Positions 6,934 through 11,626 of a stretch of 11,626 bases of DNA are shown piece by piece. Position 1 is the first letter of the stretch. Each line of letters begins with the position of its first letter. The stretch is taken from contig CAJONH010000315.1 in NCBI GenBank assembly GCA_905235825.1, positions 1 through 11,626 on the forward strand, given 5' to 3'. Both the position numbers and the translations under genes were made by a program. Below the pieces are notes generated by a model. It worked only from the letters and a program-made list of their open reading frames with translations. It did not search any database and was not told the DNA's origin. Origin of the DNA: Candidatus Gastranaerophilales bacterium (lineage in GTDB: Bacteria > Cyanobacteriota > Vampirovibrionia > Gastranaerophilales > Gastranaerophilaceae).

Positions 6934-9080
6934 TGGAAAATCAAACGGAAAACAAACAGGAAACTAAAAAAAATAATGTTAATACGGGGTTAATATCTCT
7001 GGAACTTGCTGCCAGAATAAATAACATAGATATTGATATGCGTTCAATTGTTCGTGAATACGGAATAACAACTGCCGATATCGAGCCTGAAGAAATAATA
7101 AGAATAGCAAAAAATAAAGGCTTTAAAATTAAAAAAAAGAATTTGACCATAGCCGAATTTCCCGAAAAGTATCCAATGCCGGCAATTATCAGAATGAACG
7201 ATGATACTTACAAAGTATTATTGGCATTAAACAGAGAAGAAAAAAAAGCGTTAATATTAACACCGCTTGCAAAAACTCCAGAACCTGTTTCTTTTGATGA
7301 GCTTCAATCACAAATTCAGGATTATATACTTGTTTTAAAACATAAATTAATTGATGACGATGCTAAATTCGGATTTAAATGGTTTTTCCTTGAAATATTT
7401 AAATACAAGCAAATAATGGCTCAGGTTTTGCTGGGGTCTTTTGTGATACAACTGTTTGGTCTTGTTACACCTCTTTTTACACAGGTAATATTAGATAAAG
7501 TTCTTGTTAACAGAACAATTTCCACATTAAACGTACTTGCTATTGCATTTATTATTGTATCTGTATTTGAATTACTGTTGAATTTATCAAGAAACTATAT
7601 ATTTATACACACAACAAACAAAATAGATGCAAAACTCGGGGCAAAACTTTTCAGGCACTTATTCAGATTATATTATGTCTATTTTGAAAAAAGACAGGTA
7701 GGTAATATTGTTGCAAGAGTCCGTGAATTGGACAGAATAAGAGAATTTATAACAAATAAATCGGTTTCGGTTTTAATCGATGCATTTTTCTCTATTGTAT
7801 TTTTAGCTGTTATGTGGGTATACAGTCCTAAATTAACAATCATTTCACTTGTTTTCCTCGGCATAATTGCAATAATATATCTGTTAATTACACCTGAATT
7901 GCGAACAAGACTTGAAGAAAAATTCCAAATGGGAGCTCATTCAAATTCTTATTTGGTTGAAGCCGTTACGGGAGTTCAAACGGTAAAATCATTGGCAGTT
8001 GAAGGTTCAATGTACAGAAAATGGGAAGATAAACTGGGAAAATATTTGAAATCAAGTTTTAATCTTGCATTAATAGGTAATTTTACAGGGTCAGTATGCG
8101 GATTTTTACAAAAGGCAATGACAATTTGTATATTATATGTAGGTGTTTTGCTTGTATTGGAAAATAAACTTACAATAGGTCAATTAATTGCATTCCAAAT
8201 GTTTTCGGGTCAGTTTAGCGCCCCGATGCTCAGATTGGTCGGATTATGGAATGAATTTCAGCAGACTTTACTTGCAGTTGACAGGATAGGCGATATTTTA
8301 AACAGCCCCGTAGAGGTTCAATCAGGCAATGCAATTACATTAAGCAGTGTTAAAGGAGATATAAAAGTTGAAAATCTTTCGTTTAAATATAACGTTGAAT
8401 CTCCAAACGTATTAAATAATATAAATATAGAAATAAAAGCCGGTCAAAAAATAGGTTTTGTAGGACGTTCCGGAAGCGGAAAATCTACAATTACAAAACT
8501 GATACAAAGGTTATACTATACAACGGAAGGAACTATATATATTGATGGTATTGATATAAGAAACATTGACCCTGTATGGTTGAGAACAAATATCGGTATT
8601 GTATTACAGGAAAATTATCTGTTTTCGGGTACAATAAGAGATAATATAGCACTGCCAAGACCCAATGTACCTATGGAAGGTATTATACAGGCAGCAAGAA
8701 TATCGGGAGCACATGATTTTATATCAAAATTACCAAGAGGTTACGATACGGAAGTAGGTGAAAGAGGTTCAAGTTTATCAGGCGGACAAAAACAGAGAAT
8801 AGCCATAGCAAGAGCTTTAATATCAAATCCGAGAATATTGATATTTGATGAAGCTACCTCGGCTCTTGACTATGAATCCGAACGAATTATACGTGATAAT
8901 ATGGCTATGATATGCAGGGGCAGAACTTCAATTGTAATTGCACACAGGCTTTCTACGATTAAAGATTGCGATATGATATATTGTTTTGACGACGGAAAAA
9001 TTGTTGAACAAGGTACTCACGAAGAACTTTTACAGCACGACGGGTATTATAAAAAACTGTATGAAGCTCAGTTAGGATAA
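6933..9080 (+). CDS. HlyB-type type I secretion ABC transporter with inactive C39-like domain
   Basis: This 715-residue exporter pumps protein substrates from the cytoplasm through a HlyD/TolC conduit using ATP. Residues 1-140 are a C39-peptidase-like domain (GLISLELAARINNI, later MPAIIRMNDDTYKVLL). The first cysteine of the protein is only near residue 389, and the usual catalytic His position reads Tyr (DDTYKVLL), so this is a non-cleaving, substrate-docking domain as in HlyB. The membrane domain covers about 165-455. The nucleotide-binding domain (about 475-715) shows Walker A GRSGSGKST (511-519), Q-loop LQENYLF, signature LSGGQ (615-619), Walker B ILIFDE (635-640) with the D-loop SALD, and the switch His at 671 (AHRLS). 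Length is normal for HlyB. GGGAG eight bases upstream sets the start, which overlaps the tolC stop, so the two are translationally coupled. The substrate is not encoded here. Confidence 0.95.
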   Translation: MENQTENKQETKKNNVNTGLISLELAARINNIDIDMRSIVREYGITTADIEPEEIIRIAKNKGFKIKKKNLTIAEFPEKYPMPAIIRMNDDTYKVLLALNREEKKALILTPLAKTPEPVSFDELQSQIQDYILVLKHKLIDDDAKFGFKWFFLEIFKYKQIMAQVLLGSFVIQLFGLVTPLFTQVILDKVLVNRTISTLNVLAIAFIIVSVFELLLNLSRNYIFIHTTNKIDAKLGAKLFRHLFRLYYVYFEKRQVGNIVARVRELDRIREFITNKSVSVLIDAFFSIVFLAVMWVYSPKLTIISLVFLGIIAIIYLLITPELRTRLEEKFQMGAHSNSYLVEAVTGVQTVKSLAVEGSMYRKWEDKLGKYLKSSFNLALIGNFTGSVCGFLQKAMTICILYVGVLLVLENKLTIGQLIAFQMFSGQFSAPMLRLVGLWNEFQQTLLAVDRIGDILNSPVEVQSGNAITLSSVKGDIKVENLSFKYNVESPNVLNNINIEIKAGQKIGFVGRSGSGKSTITKLIQRLYYTTEGTIYIDGIDIRNIDPVWLRTNIGIVLQENYLFSGTIRDNIALPRPNVPMEGIIQAARISGAHDFISKLPRGYDTEVGERGSSLSGGQKQRIAIARALISNPRILIFDEATSALDYESERIIRDNMAMICRGRTSIVIAHRLSTIKDCDMIYCFDDGKIVEQGTHEELLQHDGYYKKLYEAQLG

Positions 9081-9101
9081 TCAAATTTATACGGAGTAAA
9101 A

Positions 9102-10169
9102 ATGGATAAGATAATTAGCAGCGTTAAAAAATTCGGTGAAAAAATAAAAAATATATTACTGCCAAAAGAAGATGATGCACATGAATTTAAACCTATTTTG
9201 GCTGAAATTGAAGACCGCCCCGTTAATCCTATAGGAAATACCGTATTTTGGCTTATTATTTCTTTTATGCTAATTGCAGGTTTATGGATGTATTTTGGTA
9301 AAGTTGATATAGTTATTACAGCAAGAGGTCAAATCATTCCCAACGGTGAAGAAAAGGTCGTACAATCTCTTGATAAAGGTGTTGTTACGGCTATAGGTGT
9401 CAGAGAAGGCGAATATGTTTATGAAGGTCAGATTGTTGCTATAGTTTCTCCCGCCGAACATGAACCTGGTCTTGAATTAAATAATTTAAAGGAAGAACAG
9501 GCAAAAGTAACAGAACAGCTCGCTGCCGATAAAGCAAAATATAAAATTGCCGCTGAAAACAAACGCAGGTTAGCTAAGGTTATAGATATTATTCCCCGTT
9601 CTCAGTATGATGAAGCCGTTAAAGAGGTTACAAGCCTTGAACATGAAATAAGTGCTTTAACTGCATCATTATCAGAGCTTGAAAATAAAAGAGAACAGCT
9701 TGAAAAACAAAAACAAATCATAAAATCTCCGATTGACGGTTATGTAAATAAAATTTTAGTTCATACAATAGGCGGTGTTGTTACTCCAGCTGAAAAAATG
9801 ATGACGATAGTTCCCAAAGATTCTCCGCTTGTAATAAAAGCAAAGGTTTTAAATCAGGATATAGGATTTGTTGAAGCAGGCATGCCGGTTTCAATAAAAG
9901 TTGATACGTATAATTTCCAAAAATACGGAATATTAAACGGCGAAGTTACGGTTGTTGCTCCAAACAGCATTGATGATGAACGTTTAGGCCCTGTTTTTGA
10001 AGTTTATATTGCACCAAAGGAAACAACTATGATGGTTGAGGGTAAAGAACAAACAATTAAATTTGGTATGTCCACAACAAATGAAATAAAAATAGGCAAA
10101 AGAAGAATAATAGAATTCTTTATATATCCTTTGATAAAATATATGGATGAAAGTATAAAAGTAAGATAA
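9102..10169 (+). CDS. HlyD-type type I secretion membrane-fusion adaptor
   Basis: The 355-residue adaptor links the ABC exporter to the TolC channel. It has a short cytoplasmic N-terminus, one membrane helix (about 48-64, FWLIISFMLIAGLWMYF) and the first lipoyl half (86-118, VVQSLDKGVVTAIGVREG). A coiled-coil hairpin follows (about 122-204, with the tip near IIPRSQYDEA), then the second lipoyl half (205-238, IIKSPIDGYVNKILV). The C-terminal part ends in GMSTTNEIKIGKRRIIEF followed by a Pro-Leu and a charged tail. This ending is characteristic of RTX-type HlyD proteins. Compared with E. coli HlyD (478 residues) it is about 120 residues shorter, mostly in the coiled coil. GGAG five bases before the ATG is a good ribosome-binding site, and it starts 21 nt after the ABC gene in the same operon. 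Confidence 0.93.
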   Translation: MDKIISSVKKFGEKIKNILLPKEDDAHEFKPILAEIEDRPVNPIGNTVFWLIISFMLIAGLWMYFGKVDIVITARGQIIPNGEEKVVQSLDKGVVTAIGVREGEYVYEGQIVAIVSPAEHEPGLELNNLKEEQAKVTEQLAADKAKYKIAAENKRRLAKVIDIIPRSQYDEAVKEVTSLEHEISALTASLSELENKREQLEKQKQIIKSPIDGYVNKILVHTIGGVVTPAEKMMTIVPKDSPLVIKAKVLNQDIGFVEAGMPVSIKVDTYNFQKYGILNGEVTVVAPNSIDDERLGPVFEVYIAPKETTMMVEGKEQTIKFGMSTTNEIKIGKRRIIEFFIYPLIKYMDESIKVR

Positions 10170-10181
10170 ATAATTAAAATA

Positions 10182-11108
10182 ATGAAAAAATTAAAATTAA
10201 TTTTTATAAATTTACTTTTAATTCTATTAATATTATTCATCTCCGAATTGATATTGAATATAAAAGAATATAGAAACGGAAAAAATATAAAACCTGTTGA
10301 AATGCTTAAAAATCCATACAGAGATGAATTTTTATTTATTATGAACAGGTATTATTTGGATTTTGAAAATGCTTTTGAAATAAGAGAACCTTTTATAATT
10401 AAAAATGCTCCGGTAACATTATTTATGGGATGTAGTTTTACTTACGGAATGCATTTGGATGAAAAAAGATTACCGCATATTATATACGGTAAAATATCAA
10501 AACACAGTTCATATAACTGGGGCAGACCTGCCACATCGCCAAGAGAAATGCTTTCAATATTAAGATATAACATTTATGAATTACCTCGAAAGGACAATGT
10601 TAAATATGTTATATACACATATATTCAAGACCATAAAAGAAGATTGTATGATGATATGTGTAAATATGAATATGATTTTAAAGAAAAAAATAATAAATTG
10701 ATAAAAAGAAATTTTATTCCATATTTTGAACAGCTAAAAACGACAAGGGCCATAAAACAATGGATATACTCTGATGTTAAGGTATCTGAATGTTCGGATG
10801 AAACACAAAATTTTTTTGCATTGTATATAAAAGAAATTTATGATGAAATTTCAAAGAAATACAGTTATGGAAATAAAAAAACAAAACTTATAATTTTAAT
10901 TTATGATGAGGACAATTGCGACAGAAATTGGCAAAAACGTGCTGAAGAATACAGTGATAATATAAAAGTAATTAAAATAAGCGATTTATTAAATTTTAAC
11001 TATAAACAAAAAGAATGGTTTATAGATGAAAGCGGACATCCGAACGAAAAATTCTGGGAAATTCTAATGCCTAAACTCTGCAAAAAATTAAGAAAATTAT
11101 CAATATGA
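10182..11108 (+). CDS. Membrane-anchored SGNH/GDSL-hydrolase-like protein
   Basis: The 308-residue protein has a single N-terminal hydrophobic segment (about 6-25, IFINLLLILLILFISELIL) without a clear cleavage site, so it is probably anchored facing the periplasm. The rest looks like an SGNH hydrolase. Block I is LFMGCSFTYG with the presumed nucleophile Ser85; YNWGRPATSPREML (111-124) resembles the oxyanion-hole block. YVIYTYIQDHKRR (142-154) and a C-terminal IDESGHPNEKFW (281-292, Asp282/His286) complete the pattern. The Asp-to-His spacing is four, one more than the usual DxxH, so activity is not assured. Such enzymes remove or transfer acyl groups on glycans or lipids. It lies 12 nt after the HlyD gene with no terminator or visible promoter, and is presumably co-transcribed. 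It has no Shine-Dalgarno match and looks more AT-rich than the transporter genes. The family is likely; the substrate is unknown. Confidence 0.75.
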   Translation: MKKLKLIFINLLLILLILFISELILNIKEYRNGKNIKPVEMLKNPYRDEFLFIMNRYYLDFENAFEIREPFIIKNAPVTLFMGCSFTYGMHLDEKRLPHIIYGKISKHSSYNWGRPATSPREMLSILRYNIYELPRKDNVKYVIYTYIQDHKRRLYDDMCKYEYDFKEKNNKLIKRNFIPYFEQLKTTRAIKQWIYSDVKVSECSDETQNFFALYIKEIYDEISKKYSYGNKKTKLIILIYDEDNCDRNWQKRAEEYSDNIKVIKISDLLNFNYKQKEWFIDESGHPNEKFWEILMPKLCKKLRKLSI

Positions 11109-11121
11109 ATTACGATTAAAA

Positions 11122-11340
11122 TTATATATCTTTAGTAAGTTCCTCGATTGTTTTATTATAAATTTGTGCAAATTTCATAGCATTAACTAAGGAAATATTA
11201 TGCTTTGCTCTTTCTATTTTACTCACATAGGATTTACTAAAACCGGTTTTATCAACAATATCGTCCTGTGATAGCTTTAGTTTAGTTCTTTGTAATTTAC
11301 AATTTAGTCCAAAATTTTCAAGTAATTTTTGTTCGTCCAT
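11122..11340 (-). CDS. Small XRE/Cro-type helix-turn-helix regulator
   Basis: The 72-residue protein is essentially one HTH_3 (XRE) domain. LKLSQDDIVDKTGFSKSYVSKIER (about 22-45) gives the turn and recognition helix, followed by NISLVNAMKFAQIYNKTIEEL, the usual fourth and fifth helices. There is no effector or dimerisation domain, so it resembles small phage- or plasmid-style repressors and stand-alone regulators. It is divergent from the gene at 11414, and the 73-bp gap holds a strong promoter with palindromic sequences, so control of that gene and of itself is the obvious hypothesis. Upstream on the minus strand TATAAA ends eight bases before the ATG and no Shine-Dalgarno is visible, hinting at a very short or absent leader. 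Its 3' end faces the SGNH gene with only 13 nt between stops. Confidence 0.88.
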   Translation of the reverse strand: MDEQKLLENFGLNCKLQRTKLKLSQDDIVDKTGFSKSYVSKIERAKHNISLVNAMKFAQIYNKTIEELTKDI

Positions 11341-11357
11341 AAGCTAATTTTATATTC

Positions 11358-11386
11358 TTGACAACAATTTATCGATAGTCTATAAT
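11358..11386 (+). promoter_or_regulatory. Full-consensus sigma-70-type promoter for the edge gene
   Basis: TTGACA (11358-11363), a 17-nt spacer and TATAAT (11381-11386) match the consensus at all twelve positions. Transcription would start near 11393, about 21 nt before the ATG at 11414. It is the strongest promoter in the window by sequence, which suggests it is held in check by a repressor. Confidence 0.88.
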
Positions 11387-11399
11387 CATATTAATTGTT
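11363..11399 (+). promoter_or_regulatory. Candidate operator sites in the divergent promoter
   Basis: Inverted heptamers AACAATT (11363-11369) and AATTGTT (11393-11399) lie 30 bp apart centre to centre, about three helical turns, and bracket the -10 box. One touches the -35 and the other covers the expected +1. The palindrome TATCGATA (11370-11377) sits in the spacer. The neighbouring XRE protein is the likely ligand, by inference. Confidence 0.45.
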
Positions 11400-11413
11400 C
11401 TATAGGATAATTT

Positions 11414-11626
11414 ATGAAAAATTTATTTAATTTTATAACTGAAAAAAGTATAAGTAATACACCGTGGGATTATTATTTTTTTAAAAATTTAGATGAGAAG
11501 GAATATCCACGTTATTTAGCTAAATTGTTTTATATGAATACGGGAGAGAAACTGCCGTTGAAGTATGATTTTAAAAATAAATCGTGGATTATAGATAAGA
11601 AAAAATGTAAGACATTTAATCAAAAA
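11414..11626 (+). CDS. Partial gene at the right edge, possibly an ATP-grasp/glycan-assembly protein
   Basis: The frame opens at ATG 11414 and stays open to the end of the window (71 codons, starting MKNLFNFITEKSI), so only the N-terminus is visible. AGGA six bases upstream and a consensus promoter make the start firm. There is no signal peptide. The segment LPLKYDFKNKSWIIDKKKCK, followed by TFNQK, recalls the N-terminus of TupA-like ATP-grasp and related capsule/LPS-assembly proteins, which typically carry a PKTFNEKIQW-type motif. The crucial continuation lies outside the window, so the family call is weak. It is divergent from the XRE regulator. Confidence 0.7.
   Translation, partial: MKNLFNFITEKSISNTPWDYYFFKNLDEKEYPRYLAKLFYMNTGEKLPLKYDFKNKSWIIDKKKCKTFNQK

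Noticed and set aside
6933..7380. The N-terminal domain of the ABC exporter as an active C39 leader peptidase.
   Set aside because: There is no cysteine in the domain and Tyr replaces the catalytic His.
10004..10240. A 78-codon minus-strand hydrophobic ORF across the HlyD/SGNH junction.
   Set aside because: It is the antisense of two well-supported genes; the Leu/Ile-rich translation is what AT-rich coding DNA gives on the opposite strand.
1..11626. CRISPR array, tRNA or rRNA genes, and insertion-sequence ends.
   Set aside because: No regularly spaced direct repeats, no cloverleaf or rRNA motif, and no transposase or paired terminal repeats were seen on either strand.

Overview
The window is a very AT-rich stretch of bacterial chromosome with densely packed genes and conventional start and stop signals (TAA, TAG and TGA all end genes). 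It encodes an outer-membrane TolC-type channel and a periplasmic adaptor, so the cell has two membranes. It also encodes a secreted protein with three S-layer-homology (SLH) repeats. A double membrane together with SLH proteins fits the non-photosynthetic relatives of Cyanobacteria (Melainabacteria/Vampirovibrionia, e.g. gut Gastranaerophilales) best. Negativicutes and other SLH-bearing diderms are not excluded. This assignment is an inference; there is no rRNA or other phylogenetic marker here.

Layout. (a) 1-1222, minus strand: the first 407 codons of a HEAT-repeat-like protein, running off the left edge. Its own promoter places the start of transcription on the ATG. (b) 1321-2691, minus strand: an exported SLH protein with a C-terminal domain that looks like a VirB10/TrbI-type fold and a poly-threonine tail. 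A strong terminator separates it from (a). (c) 2692-2984: a divergent regulatory region with promoters facing both ways and two perfect dyads. (d) 2985-4814, plus strand: an exported TPR-like protein, ending at a clear terminator. (e) 4987-5316: a small two-helix membrane protein of unknown function, followed by about 130 nt of potentially structured RNA and a hairpin terminator. (f) 5560-11108, plus strand: a compact operon holding a complete type I secretion apparatus. It consists of a TolC-like channel, a HlyB-type ABC exporter with a catalytically dead C39-like domain, and a HlyD-type adaptor. A membrane-anchored SGNH/GDSL-hydrolase-like protein follows 12 nt later. (g) 11122-11340, minus strand: a small XRE-type repressor-like gene, divergent from (h), an edge gene at 11414 driven by a fully consensus sigma-70-type promoter with candidate operator sequences.

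How it fits together. The core is an envelope/secretion locus. The ABC protein and adaptor form the inner-membrane export complex and the TolC homologue completes the conduit. The inactive C39-like domain points to a substrate with an uncleaved C-terminal signal (RTX/adhesin style) rather than a double-glycine bacteriocin leader, but no substrate gene is in the window. The SGNH protein, the SLH protein and the TPR protein are all exported or membrane-anchored, so surface assembly or modification is a reasonable common theme. That link is inferred from position only.
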